40,820 nucleotides of DNA from Nocardiaceae bacterium (GTDB lineage Bacteria > Actinomycetota > Actinomycetes > Mycobacteriales > Mycobacteriaceae). The first letter of the stretch is position 1, and each line of letters begins with the position of its first letter. Location: positions 1-40,820 of the forward strand of contig JAJFUQ010000009.1 of NCBI GenBank assembly GCA_021372355.1, written 5' to 3'. Below the pieces are notes generated by a model. It did not search any database, had not been told where the DNA came from, and saw nothing but the letters and a program-made list of their open reading frames with translations. Shown piece by piece: positions 9,765 to 17,870 of the stretch. The position numbers were made by a program, and so were the translations under genes.

Positions 9765-11995
9765 GCACTCACCGGCACCGGAAAATAGACGCGAACCCAG
9801 GCCACGGAACCAGCAGTGGTGAGTTCGTAGCGGCTGCCGTCGAGTTTGTCGCGGACACTGTCGAGCAACTCTGATTCGCAGTCGGACACGACGCTGACCG
9901 TCACCTCCGACGGCGACGATGTCATGACGAGGCGAACGCGGCTACTGGCACCGTCGATCAGGTCGTTGAGGGCTGACACCGTCTGTCCCGATTCGTCGAC
10001 GGGAAGGTCTGGCGGCCGATTGTCGAGGTCGAATCCGACAGCCACCCCCCGACGTTCGGCTTCGTCCAGTCCGCGCCGCAGATGTTGAACCAACGGATGG
10101 TCGAACGCGTCCGACTGAGCGAAGAGTCGACGCAGCCGGGCCGACTCCGCACGCGCGAGTTCCTGTACCTCCGGATCGTCGGACGAGATCGACCGATCCG
10201 CGAGCAGCTTCAGCACGGGGATCACGGTTCGCGCCAGGTTCGAGAATCGCTCCCGATAGTCGGCTTGCAGCGCCGCCGCGATGGCCTGCTCGGTCTGCAG
10301 TCGCGTGCGTTCGGCGTCGAGTTCTCGCGCGTGGATCACCGAGAGGCGCAGAATCCGGGCGAACACGATCGCGAAGACATGCATCATGCCTACGCACACC
10401 ACGAGGTAGCCGACGTTGGCGAACTCGTACGGATCGTTCGCGCGCACGAGAACGATCGCCGCATCGATGCACCACGTGCTCACGATGGCGCTGAGCGCCA
10501 GGACAGTCCGCGGCTGCCCGGCCGCGACGAGAAGTGCCAACAGGCCCCAGCCAGCCGGCCCCATGGCCCAGTTCTGGCCTCCGATGAGTCCGTCGGCGGG
10601 AAGCAGGAGCAGGGCGATCGGGCTCAACACGAAGAGAAGTGCGGCGTAGAGGTCGCCCAGTCGACCGATTCGCCGAGCGATGGTCAACGCCGCGACGATG
10701 CCGGCGCCCGCGCAGAGAGCGATGAGACACAGCTGGGCCCACAGATACGGAACGGGTCCGGTTAGGACTCGCGGGGCCAGCTCCAGTGTCGCGATCACCG
10801 CGCCAACGGACAGACCGTAGCCGTAGCCGCGTAGCACCCGGCTCGGATCGATCGGCGAATCGTCGTACTGGCGCACCTCGTGGTCCTGCCAGGTCAGACT
10901 CACCCGAGTGCCGTGGCCCGGGGCGCTGTCGATGTCGGCCGTGCCACCAGCGCGCCGCATCCGGCCTTCGATCGAGGCCCGGATTCCATAGCCGGCGCGG
11001 CCGTCGACCGCGAAACCGCGGCCGTCGTCGGTGATCGTCACCGACCGATCACGCAACGTCACCTCGACACTGCCGGCCCTCGAATGCCGCGCCGCGTTGT
11101 TGAGTGCCTCGCGCGTCGCACCGCAAACGGCGCTGCGCACGGCACGTGTCACGAGCACCGGGCCGCCCGCGCGAATGCTCGGCACGCAGTGGCTCTCGCG
11201 GCACACCTGTTCGAGGCCGCCCGTGAGATCGACGAGCCCGTAGTCGGAGATCTCGAGCGATGCCGACTCGAGCAACCGCACGTCCCGGGCGGCCTGATCG
11301 GCGAGCCGGTCCCGATCCGGCACGACGCCGTCCCCGATCATCAACAGCGTTGACGCGGCGGTGTCGTGCAGCAACGCCATCTGATCGCGTTCGAACCGGC
11401 GACGGGCGCTCGCGACCTCGCTGTGGAGCCGTTCGGCCCGGACCGCTTCGGCGATTGTGTCGGCCGAGGCCGCCGCACGCACGAATGCCCATCGAACCGC
11501 GGCCGCCACCCCACCGTCGACGAGGAAGTAGAGCGGCGTCCAGTCGATGTGGTCGGTATGGATGATCCAATGCCCGGCCACGCACGCCAGAATCGTCGCG
11601 ACGATCGTGGGCACCGAGATTCGCACCGGCATCGAGACTGCGACCGCGACGACGACCGCCTCCGCGATCGACCGGGTGAACGAACTGCTGACGTCGGGGT
11701 TGTCCGCTCCGACGAGGAAAACCTCGCACACACACAGCACCACGGCGATCACCGCGTCGGCGATGACCCACCCGTCCGACAGTTTCAGCGTGATCAGCCG
11801 GAAGGCTCCCCACCAGAAGGTGAGCGCGGCGAGCAGCGCACCGAGCGGCGTGTGGAACGGCTGGCCGAGGTAGACGAACGTCGACAGGACGAATACCAGG
11901 TTGCGCAGCACGGTGCCGACTACGTTCGCCTGGGCCAACGCACCAGCCTTGACGAGACCGGGAAGACCGGGTTCGACTATCGGCTGACTACGCAT
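9761..11995 (-). CDS. Membrane histidine kinase with second degenerate kinase half (array copy 1, first in operon)
   Basis: 744 residues from the ATG at 11995; the open frame continues upstream to 13111 only as a shadow of pirin and glycosylase. Helices span about 28-173. The motif MALLHDTAAS carries His210. The ATPase boxes are REALNNAARH (295-304), DDGRGF (323-328), GYGIRASI (335-342) and GHGT (360-363). The second half (385-744) has six or more helices to about 550, then RFSNLARTV where a His would be expected, and LRRLFAQSDAFDHPLVQHLR (621-640). This is the most divergent of the four copies. No good ribosome-binding site precedes the ATG, so translation may be leaderless or the start may lie slightly downstream. 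The 90 bases to the divergent pirin gene must hold the array promoter. Confidence 0.84.
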   Translation of the reverse strand: MRSQPIVEPGLPGLVKAGALAQANVVGTVLRNLVFVLSTFVYLGQPFHTPLGALLAALTFWWGAFRLITLKLSDGWVIADAVIAVVLCVCEVFLVGADNPDVSSSFTRSIAEAVVVAVAVSMPVRISVPTIVATILACVAGHWIIHTDHIDWTPLYFLVDGGVAAAVRWAFVRAAASADTIAEAVRAERLHSEVASARRRFERDQMALLHDTAASTLLMIGDGVVPDRDRLADQAARDVRLLESASLEISDYGLVDLTGGLEQVCRESHCVPSIRAGGPVLVTRAVRSAVCGATREALNNAARHSRAGSVEVTLRDRSVTITDDGRGFAVDGRAGYGIRASIEGRMRRAGGTADIDSAPGHGTRVSLTWQDHEVRQYDDSPIDPSRVLRGYGYGLSVGAVIATLELAPRVLTGPVPYLWAQLCLIALCAGAGIVAALTIARRIGRLGDLYAALLFVLSPIALLLLPADGLIGGQNWAMGPAGWGLLALLVAAGQPRTVLALSAIVSTWCIDAAIVLVRANDPYEFANVGYLVVCVGMMHVFAIVFARILRLSVIHARELDAERTRLQTEQAIAAALQADYRERFSNLARTVIPVLKLLADRSISSDDPEVQELARAESARLRRLFAQSDAFDHPLVQHLRRGLDEAERRGVAVGFDLDNRPPDLPVDESGQTVSALNDLIDGASSRVRLVMTSSPSEVTVSVVSDCESELLDSVRDKLDGSRYELTTAGSVAWVRVYFPVPVSA

Positions 11996-12085
11996 GCGCG
12001 ACGGGGGCTTTCGGGTCGGACGGGCCAGGTGGAAAGGAAAATGATGCCACGAACGCGCCCCTGGGATCGGGCGCACAATGGGAAC
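11996..12085. promoter_or_regulatory. Divergent intergenic region between kinase array and pirin gene
   Basis: These 90 bases separate the first kinase gene (minus) from the pirin gene (plus), so promoters for both must be here or just inside the genes. GGAAAGG at 12031-12037 is a good ribosome-binding site for the in-frame ATG at 12041, an alternative pirin start. No convincing -35/-10 pair could be assigned. Confidence 0.4.
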
Positions 12086-13006
12086 GTGAACTCGGTCGAA
12101 GTGATCTCCGCGCGGGAAGTTCCCCTGGGAGGTGTCCGTGGGATGCCGGTCAAGCGCACGATTCCGCACAAGAAACGCTCGTTCATCGGAGCTTGGTGTT
12201 TTGCCGATCACTATGGGCCGAACGATGTTTCGCACACTGGCGGGATGCACGTCGCCCCGCATCCGCACACCGGACTGCAGACGGTCACCTGGTTGTTCAC
12301 GGGCGAGATCGAGCACCGCGACTCGCTCGGCACGCTCGCGTATGTCCGCCCTGGACAACTCAATCTCATGACCGCAGGCGCCGGAATCGCGCACTCCGAG
12401 GTCTCGACGAAGAGCACGACACTGCTGCATGGGGTGCAGCTGTGGGTCGCGCTGCCGGAGGAGTCCCGCGGTGCCGCACCGAATTTCGAACACTACGAGC
12501 CCGGTGTCGTGTCGTTGCCGGGCGGCGAGCTGCGGGTCTTCCTCGGCACGCTGGCCGGCGACACCTCGCCGGTCGAGACGTTCACCCCACTGCTCGGCGC
12601 CGAACTGACAATCGCGCCGGAATCGACGATCGCCCTCCGCGTCGACCCGGAATTCGAACATGGGGTCCTCGTCGATCATGGCGCGGTCACCGTGCAGGGC
12701 ACACCCGTGAACCGTTATGAACTCGCATACGTCTCCCCCGGTCACCGACACCTGACGATCGCGACCGGCGGCCCCGCCCGAGTGCTCATCCTCGGCGGCA
12801 CTCCGTTTGGCGAGAAAATCATCATGTGGTGGAACTTCGTCGGCCGATCGACGGAGGAGATCCACGCCTACCGCAAGCAGTGGCACGCCGAGATCGGGGA
12901 CGGGACATTCGACGGCGATCGCCAGTTCGGGCCTGTCGTCGGGTACGTGGGTCGCTCGATTCCCGCACCCGCCCTGCCCACGACGCCGTTGTTGCCGCGT
13001 GGCTGA
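12086..13006 (+). CDS. Pirin family protein
   Basis: 306 residues from the GTG at 12086, chosen because family members begin almost directly with the xEVIxAREVPLGG segment. An in-frame ATG at 12041 with a better ribosome-binding site (GGAAAGG) would add 15 residues and cannot be excluded. The N-terminal cupin holds the metal ligands His59 and His61 (PHPHTG), His103 and Glu105 (IAHSE); the pirin C-terminal cupin follows and ends near residue 300. Pirins are iron-binding bicupins; some have quercetinase activity and others act as redox-responsive regulators, and the role here is not known. The gene overlaps the glycosylase gene by 8 bases, so the two are probably co-transcribed. It is divergent from the kinase array. 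Confidence 0.9.
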   Translation: MNSVEVISAREVPLGGVRGMPVKRTIPHKKRSFIGAWCFADHYGPNDVSHTGGMHVAPHPHTGLQTVTWLFTGEIEHRDSLGTLAYVRPGQLNLMTAGAGIAHSEVSTKSTTLLHGVQLWVALPEESRGAAPNFEHYEPGVVSLPGGELRVFLGTLAGDTSPVETFTPLLGAELTIAPESTIALRVDPEFEHGVLVDHGAVTVQGTPVNRYELAYVSPGHRHLTIATGGPARVLILGGTPFGEKIIMWWNFVGRSTEEIHAYRKQWHAEIGDGTFDGDRQFGPVVGYVGRSIPAPALPTTPLLPRG

Positions 13007-13901
13007 GCGTTCCCTGCACTCGGAGATTCCGGTCAATCTGGCGCTGACGCTGTCGCCGCTGGGTCGGGGCCGCGGCGATCCGACGCATCGGCACGAACGG
13101 GACGGCAGCATCGTGCGCGCGTCCCGCCTGGTGAGCGGCCCAGTGACCTATCGGATCTGGCAGATCGGCCGCCATGACATCCGAGCGCAGGCCTGGGGCG
13201 CGGGTGCCGCGGAATTCCTCGACGGACTCGAGCGATTTCTCTGCCTCGACGAGGACCTCTCCGACTTCGCCCCGGCACATCCGAAAATCGCCGAGGCACA
13301 CCGGCGCTTCCCGGACCTGCGAATGGTGCGAACCGGCCGCGTCTTCGAGTCGCTCGTCCCGGCGATCCTCGAGCAGAAGGTGCACGGCATCGCCGCACGC
13401 AGCTCGTGGCGCAAGCTCGTCACGAAGTACGGCGAGCCCGCGCCCGGACCACACCGCCTGACACTTCCGCCGCCCGCCGAGGTGTGGCGAATGATCCCGT
13501 CCTGGGAGTACCACCGCGCAAACGTCGATCCGCAGCGCTCACGCACGATCGTCGCAGCGGCGAAGTCCGTGGACCAGCTCGAAGCGGCGGCCACAATGGA
13601 TCGCACCGCGGCGGAGAAACGACTGCGCATGATCCCGGGTATCGGCGTGTGGACCGCGGCGGAGGTCGGACAGCGCGCTCTTGGCGACGGCGATGCCCTG
13701 TCGGTGGGCGACTTCCATCTCGCCGCGATGGTCGGGTGGACGCTCGAAGGCCGCCCCTTCGACGACGACGAAATGGTCGAGTACTTGAATTCGGTTCGGC
13801 CGCATCGCTATCGCGCGGTCCGCCTGCTCGAGGTGGCCGGCTTCGCGTTCAAGCCGAAGTTCGGCCCGCGCACCGCGGTCACCGATCACACGTGGCACTG
13901 A
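12999..13901 (+). CDS. DNA-3-methyladenine glycosylase, HhH-GPD superfamily
   Basis: 300 residues from the GTG at 12999, which overlaps the pirin stop by 8 bases; the longer upstream frame is a shadow of pirin. Residues 105-250 form the HhH-GPD fold: the helix-hairpin-helix with MIPGIGVWTAAEVG (211-224) and the loop LSVGDFHL carrying the catalytic Asp238. The N-terminal 100 residues (VRASRLVSGPVTYRIWQIGR region) match the AlkA/AfAlkA-like fold that precedes the glycosylase core. The family removes alkylated purines to start base-excision repair in the cytoplasm. The FxPKFGPR-type C-terminus is usual for actinobacterial members. No iron-sulfur cluster cysteines are seen, which argues against the endonuclease III or MutY branches. 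Confidence 0.88.
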   Translation: MAERSLHSEIPVNLALTLSPLGRGRGDPTHRHERDGSIVRASRLVSGPVTYRIWQIGRHDIRAQAWGAGAAEFLDGLERFLCLDEDLSDFAPAHPKIAEAHRRFPDLRMVRTGRVFESLVPAILEQKVHGIAARSSWRKLVTKYGEPAPGPHRLTLPPPAEVWRMIPSWEYHRANVDPQRSRTIVAAAKSVDQLEAAATMDRTAAEKRLRMIPGIGVWTAAEVGQRALGDGDALSVGDFHLAAMVGWTLEGRPFDDDEMVEYLNSVRPHRYRAVRLLEVAGFAFKPKFGPRTAVTDHTWH

Positions 13902-13940
13902 GCCGGAATTACCCGGGACCTTTTGGCGTTGTGACAAATC

Positions 13941-14423
13941 ATGGCTGACCTTCGCGACATTGAGCTGACCCTGATCGACGGCTCGACCACTTCCCTTGCC
14001 GACTATGACGGGCGTGCGGTGCTGGTCGTCAACGTCGCCTCGAAATGTGGCCTGACCCCGCAGTACGCGGCTCTCGAGCAACTCGCTCGCGATTACGAAG
14101 ACCGCGGGCTCTCCGTACTGGGCGTGCCGTGCAATCAATTCGGTGGCCAGGAACCTGGCTCCTCCGAGGAAATCCAGACCTTCTGCTCGACGACCTATGG
14201 CGTGACGTTCCCGCTTCTGGAAAAGACCGACGTCAACGGCCCGGACCGCCACCCGCTGTACGAGCAACTCACCCAGATCGCGGACGCCGACGGCCATTCC
14301 GGCGACATCCGCTGGAACTTCGAGAAGTTCCTCATCGCGCCCGACGGAACGGTCCAGCGCTTCAAGCCGACGACTCAGCCGGACTCGCCGAAGATCGTCA
14401 GCGCGATCGAAGCGGCACTGTAA
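13941..14423 (+). CDS. Glutathione peroxidase family protein (thiol peroxidase)
   Basis: 160 residues, the normal length for bacterial monomeric members. The signature NVASKCGLTPQY places the peroxidatic Cys at 36. FGGQEP near 67-72 supplies the conserved Gln, and IRWNFEKF near 122-129 the Trp and Asn of the tetrad. Cys82 (TFCSTTYGVTFP) is a candidate resolving cysteine, and Cys64 (VPCNQFGGQ) is also conserved. Actinobacteria of this group make mycothiol rather than glutathione, so the reductant is probably thioredoxin; that is inference from the lineage. It reduces H2O2 and organic hydroperoxides in the cytoplasm. It lies 39 bases after the glycosylase gene on the same strand and may be read with it. 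Confidence 0.93.
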   Translation: MADLRDIELTLIDGSTTSLADYDGRAVLVVNVASKCGLTPQYAALEQLARDYEDRGLSVLGVPCNQFGGQEPGSSEEIQTFCSTTYGVTFPLLEKTDVNGPDRHPLYEQLTQIADADGHSGDIRWNFEKFLIAPDGTVQRFKPTTQPDSPKIVSAIEAAL

Positions 14424-14539
14424 TCGTCAATTTCTGCCGTTGTCTTGCGGAAACGTTAGAAATCTGAATATTCACGTGTCGTGGGACACACCACGTGTTA
14501 ACGGCCGGACCCCCTAGGCCGAAGTACAGATGTACCGGT

Positions 14540-14569
14540 GCGCGTTCTGCAGAGCAGGGGAAGACGCGC
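14540..14569. repeat. Inverted repeat between convergent genes
   Basis: GCGCGT (14540-14545) pairs with ACGCGC (14564-14569), with inner CTGC/GCAG pairing. It lies between the convergent peroxidase and hydrolase genes and may contribute to termination; there is no T tract. The rest of 14424-14539 holds only short AT-richer sequence and a GTGTC/GACAC hairpin near 14479-14492, with no credible gene. Confidence 0.4.
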
Positions 14570-14586
14570 GACGTCCGGACTTGCCT

Positions 14587-14614
14587 GTTGGCACTGCAAC
14601 GGCGCAGCGCCAAC
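14587..14614. terminator. Hairpin between convergent genes, probable bidirectional terminator
   Basis: GTTGGC-a-CTGC-(6-base loop)-GCAG-c-GCCAAC forms a ten-pair stem with one mismatch. It ends 8 bases before the stop codon of the hydrolase gene on the minus strand and 163 bases past the peroxidase gene on the plus strand. No U tract follows, which is common for actinobacterial terminators. Confidence 0.5.
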
Positions 14615-14621
14615 GGGGACG

Positions 14622-15629
14622 TCACCCCACCAGGCCGAGCCGTCCGCCGCTGGATCGCAATTCCATCCAGACCTTCTCGACGAGCCTCGACACCGATTCC
14701 GCGACATCCGCCGCACGCTCGATCGTCACGCTGTGACCCGCGCCGTCGAGGCAGATCAGCTCCGAATCCGGGATCACGTTCGCCATTTCGACCGAGTGCT
14801 CGAACGGTGTCATCAGATCGCGCGTACCGCCCATGATGACGACCGGCAGTCCGCCGAACAGTGCCAACGACTCTGACTCGTCGTATTCGACGAAGTCGTC
14901 GAGGAATCCCGTCATCGTCACGACCGATGTCTCGTTGACCATCGCCGTCGCGAACGTGAGCAGGCGGGGGTGCACTCGCCAGGACCCGAAGGACGTGTGC
15001 CGGACCAGCGGCAACGCCATGAATCCAGTCAGCTTCTTGCCGAAGCCCATGGCCCGCGGCGCCCGGCGAACCGCGCGCCGGACCAGCGTGAGCGGCCGCC
15101 GAACGACGTAGCGACCAAGGCCGGCCTCCGTGAGACCGCGAGCGGCGGTCGAGATGAGTGCGACGCCCACAACTCGGGCACCGATCATCTCAGGGTGGAG
15201 CCGCGCGTAGGAGAGCGCCGCCATTCCACCCATCGAATGCCCGACCAGGACAACCTGACCCGCCGGGCACATCGCCCGCATGACAGCGCCAAGGTCCAAG
15301 CCGAGTTGCTCGACGGTGTACGTCTCGGGAGAGGCATGACCGGAGGCGCCGTGGCCGCGGTGGTCGTAACAGACGATCCGCAGGTCGGCCCGTTCCAACT
15401 GGACCCGGACCGCGTCCCACGAACGCGAGTGCAGGCAGTGGCCATGCAGGAAGAGGACGGTGAGTGCAGCATCGGCGGGCCCGTACTCCCAGACCGCAAG
15501 TGGCACTCCGTCGTCAGCCTCGACGAAGATCCGGCGGCCAGACTGCTCCATTGCAGGTTCTCCGGCCGCCGCGGTCTTACGCCGGCGACTGAACAAATCA
15601 GACGCGAAAACTCCGCTGGTAGACATCAT
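14622..15629 (-). CDS. Alpha/beta hydrolase
   Basis: 335 residues from the ATG at 15629; the sequence GGGAG lies five bases before it, whereas the longer frame begins at a GTG (15644) with no such site. Serine-hydrolase fold: oxyanion-loop HGHCLHSRSWD, nucleophile elbow GHSMGG (VVLVGHSMGG), acid in GGTRDLMTP, and catalytic His in DGAGHSV near the C-terminus. A lid insert rich in Arg (RRPLTLVRRAVRRAPRA) lies between. Residues 1-30 precede the fold and have no signal peptide, so the enzyme is probably cytoplasmic or membrane-associated. The substrate cannot be read; lysophospholipase, esterase and epoxide-hydrolase-like roles are all possible. A perfect 14-bp palindrome about 40 bases upstream suggests repressor control. 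Confidence 0.87.
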   Translation of the reverse strand: MMSTSGVFASDLFSRRRKTAAAGEPAMEQSGRRIFVEADDGVPLAVWEYGPADAALTVLFLHGHCLHSRSWDAVRVQLERADLRIVCYDHRGHGASGHASPETYTVEQLGLDLGAVMRAMCPAGQVVLVGHSMGGMAALSYARLHPEMIGARVVGVALISTAARGLTEAGLGRYVVRRPLTLVRRAVRRAPRAMGFGKKLTGFMALPLVRHTSFGSWRVHPRLLTFATAMVNETSVVTMTGFLDDFVEYDESESLALFGGLPVVIMGGTRDLMTPFEHSVEMANVIPDSELICLDGAGHSVTIERAADVAESVSRLVEKVWMELRSSGGRLGLVG

Positions 15630-15667
15630 TGGCTCCCAGTTCACGGTGGTATATCTCTAGTTTCGGT

Positions 15668-15681
15668 GTGACGCGCGTCAC
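15668..15681. promoter_or_regulatory. Perfect 14-bp palindrome, candidate operator upstream of hydrolase
   Basis: GTGACGCGCGTCAC is fully self-complementary. It lies 39 bases before the hydrolase ATG in an AT-richer intergenic stretch (15630-15783), where a TetR- or MarR-type dimer would be expected to bind. No regulator gene is adjacent, so the cognate protein is unknown. Confidence 0.5.
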
Positions 15682-15783
15682 TGTTAGCGAAACCGCGTGT
15701 GTTTAGTCCGGTTGATGCGAATTTGTTACTTGACCTGCGTTTATTGAATTTCTAACGACCTCTACCGCCAACGCGAGACACCC

Positions 15784-17310
15784 CTAGAGTCTGCTCATGA
15801 TCCGTGCGATCTCGACCTGATCGGCTGGCGACGGTAGCCCCCATCCGGGTTGATACTCACAGGCCTCGCGCAGGGAGCGCCCGGACTCGGCGTTGTCGAT
15901 CAGGTCGAGATCATCGGTGCCGATCAGCGCGGGATGTGCGACTCCGCACGCCTGGGCGACGTTGAGCAGGTCGCGACGCAGCGTCTTGAGGTAGTTCGCG
16001 GCCCTCTCGGATTTGAGGTCGGGATCGAGTCCGTGCGCCAACCATGGATTCTGGGTCGCGACCCCAGCCGGGCACCGGCCGGTGTGGCACCGCTGGGCCT
16101 GAATACAGCCGACCGACATCATCATTTCGCGTCCGACGTTCACCATGTCGCAGCCGAGGGCGAACGCGACCACCGCGTTATCGGGGACACCCAGCTTGCC
16201 GGAGCCGATGAAGGTCATCGTCTGGTCGAGGCCGGCCTCGGCGAAAATGCGGTACACGCGGGGAAACCCGACCCGGAACGGCAATCCGACGGACTCGCTG
16301 AAAACAAGGGGCGCAGCGCCGGTCCCTCCCTCGCCACCGTCGATGGTCACAAAGTCGACCCCCCGACCGCTGGACGCCGTGAGGTCGGCCAGTTCGGTCC
16401 AGAAGTCGAGCGCACCGACGGCGGACTTGATGCCGACGGGAAGTCCGGTTTCGTCGGCGAGCATCTCGACCCAGTCGAGCATGCTGTCGACGTCATCGAA
16501 CTCGGTGTGGCGGGCCGGACTGGCGCAGTCCACACCAGGGGCCACGCGGCGGGCTTGGGCGATCTCGGCGGTCACCTTGGCGGCGGGCAGGAATCCGCCG
16601 AGGCCGGGTTTGGCGCCTTGACTGAGCTTGATCTCGAGTGCGCGCACCGGCGCCGAGTCCACCAGTTCCTTGAGTAGTCCGAGGTCGAAACGCCCCCGCT
16701 CGTCGCGGCAACCGAAGTATCCGGTGCCCAACTGAAATACCAGGTCCGCGCCATGACGATGGTGGCGCGAGAGTCCCCCCTCGCCGGTGTTGTGCATGGC
16801 ACCGGTTGCCGCAGCACCCCGGTTGATCGCCTCGAGTGCATTTCCGGACAGCGCGCCGAAGCTCATGCCGGAAACGTTCACTATCGACTTCGGCCGGAAG
16901 GATTTGCGCCGATTGCGCGGGCCGCCGAGCACCTTCGCGCACGGCACGGGGTCTTGCTCGCCGGCGTACGTGGCTCCGGCGGGCATGTGCGAGAACGTGC
17001 GGTGCTTGATGATCGGATAGCTCGCGGTGTGCTCGATATCGCGGTCCGATCCGAACCCGAAGTGGTTGTTCTGAAGTTTCGACGAGGCATAGATCCAGCG
17101 GCGCTGGTTGCGACTGAACGGGCGTTCCTCGTCGTTGCCGGTGGTGACGTATTGGCGCAGTTCCGGTCCGGTTTCCTCGAGGAGGTAACGCAGATGGCCG
17201 ACAATCGGGAAATTCCGCAGAACGGCGTGCCGCCGCTGCAGCAGGTCGTACATGACCACCCCGGCCGCCGCGGCTGATGCCGCGCCGAGAGCGATACGTT
17301 TCTGGGGCAT
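15784..17310 (-). CDS. FMN-binding glutamate synthase family protein, membrane-anchored
   Basis: 508 residues from the ATG at 17310, with a clear GGAGG site seven bases upstream; the longer frame from 17352 has no such site. Residues about 6-26 (ALGAASAAAAGVVMYDLL) form one hydrophobic helix, a probable membrane anchor. The rest is the central FMN barrel of the glutamate synthase large subunit (PF01645): SGMSFGALSGNALEAINRG, NTGEGG, IKLSQGAKPGLGG, TIDGGEGGTGAAP, and the Cys-rich cluster region CIQAQRCHTGRCPAGVATQ for a 3Fe-4S centre. There is no glutaminase domain, so it cannot act as complete GltB. Stand-alone members are common in actinobacteria and their reaction is unsettled. A DosR-like sequence lies about 70 bases upstream. 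Confidence 0.88.
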   Translation of the reverse strand: MPQKRIALGAASAAAAGVVMYDLLQRRHAVLRNFPIVGHLRYLLEETGPELRQYVTTGNDEERPFSRNQRRWIYASSKLQNNHFGFGSDRDIEHTASYPIIKHRTFSHMPAGATYAGEQDPVPCAKVLGGPRNRRKSFRPKSIVNVSGMSFGALSGNALEAINRGAAATGAMHNTGEGGLSRHHRHGADLVFQLGTGYFGCRDERGRFDLGLLKELVDSAPVRALEIKLSQGAKPGLGGFLPAAKVTAEIAQARRVAPGVDCASPARHTEFDDVDSMLDWVEMLADETGLPVGIKSAVGALDFWTELADLTASSGRGVDFVTIDGGEGGTGAAPLVFSESVGLPFRVGFPRVYRIFAEAGLDQTMTFIGSGKLGVPDNAVVAFALGCDMVNVGREMMMSVGCIQAQRCHTGRCPAGVATQNPWLAHGLDPDLKSERAANYLKTLRRDLLNVAQACGVAHPALIGTDDLDLIDNAESGRSLREACEYQPGWGLPSPADQVEIARIMSRL

Positions 17311-17377
17311 TGCGCGGCCTCCGTGTCGGTTGTCCGATGGTCTTGTTCGCACGATGCCATCGCGACTATCAGGGAAT

Positions 17378-17397
17378 GAAGGGCCTTAAGTCCCCGG
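17378..17397 (-). promoter_or_regulatory. DosR-box-like inverted repeat upstream of FMN enzyme gene
   Basis: Read on the minus strand, the core GGGGACTTAAGGCCC resembles the DosR/DevR consensus GGGACTWWAGTCCC, with one central mismatch. It sits about 70 bases upstream of the ATG at 17310, a usual position for this activator. No dosR gene is in the window, so the assignment depends on the motif alone. Confidence 0.35.
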
Positions 17398-17418
17398 ACG
17401 GGTCCCGAGCGCCGCTGG

Positions 17419-17655
17419 TCACGCCGCCGCCGACGGTCGAGCGACCATCGTGCTCAATCGCTGCGCGGCGAGTCGCGAGATGAGTTCGGGCATGCCGTCG
17501 CGCGTGGCGACGTCGAGGTCGCGCTGGCAGGACTGCACGGTCTCCAGGATTTCGCGCAGCGTGAGTAACGCGCCGAATCGGTCGTGCAGACCGATCACGA
17601 CATCGACGAGCTCGCGGACCACGGCGGGGTGCTGGCAATCGACTGCGCTGCGCAT
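17419..17655 (-). CDS. Small helical protein, three-helix-bundle type (copy A)
   Basis: 78 residues. The C-terminal half (ILETVQSCQRDL, MPELISRLAAQRLS) aligns with the small protein encoded at 19414-19620 (VIEETVEMCRDDL, LPELVERLAYWRLS), which marks it as a genuine gene and a paralogue. Both resemble the actinobacterial three-helix-bundle dimerization proteins, whose function is not established. AAAGG lies eleven bases before the ATG at 17655. It has no signal peptide or membrane segment and is probably cytoplasmic. A second DosR-like sequence lies about 100 bases upstream, and it is separated from its paralogue by an ABC-transporter remnant and an AAA ATPase gene. The family assignment is from memory of consensus, hence moderate confidence. 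Confidence 0.6.
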   Translation of the reverse strand: MRSAVDCQHPAVVRELVDVVIGLHDRFGALLTLREILETVQSCQRDLDVATRDGMPELISRLAAQRLSTMVARPSAAA

Positions 17656-17699
17656 GAGGCCGGGTGCCTTTCTTTTCGGTGTTCATTCGGGTGTTCGCC

Positions 17700-17716
17700 A
17701 GATCGCAGGGCGATCT
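17700..17716. repeat. Short perfect inverted repeat
   Basis: AGATCG and CGATCT flank a five-base loop. It lies about 45 bases upstream of the small gene ending at 17655, in a stretch (17656-17870) that otherwise holds no credible gene. It may be an operator. Confidence 0.35.
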
Positions 17717-17752
17717 TGAAAGCAGCCTGCTGCGGGCGGCACCACCCAAATA

Positions 17753-17767
17753 GGGACCGAAGACCCC
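17753..17767. promoter_or_regulatory. DosR-box-like sequence upstream of small protein A
   Basis: GGGACCGAAGACCCC keeps the GGGAC and CCC half-sites of the DosR consensus with differences in the centre. It is about 100 bases upstream of the small gene at 17655 and 360 bases from the other DosR-like sequence at 17378-17397. Weak on its own. Confidence 0.3.
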
Positions 17768-17870
17768 AATGTTGTGGATTCCCGGCTCTAAGAGTGGTCG
17801 TTCGCCGCGAAATAGCTTGGGCGAAACCTGACTCATCGACACTGCGGTTGAGCCGGATTCGACAGGCACA

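Noticed and set aside
3017..11995. Repeated DNA that could be a composite mobile element
   Set aside because: The similarity is between four coding paralogues with intact motifs; no transposase, terminal repeats or target duplication is seen.
11366..12085. Long N-terminal extension of the pirin frame
   Set aside because: It is antisense to kinase copy 1; pirins start just before the EVISAREVPLGG segment.
14495..14876. Small plus-strand open frames with Cys pairs between peroxidase and hydrolase genes
   Set aside because: No ribosome-binding site, frames run into the antisense of the hydrolase, and the stretch is better explained by hairpins between convergent genes.
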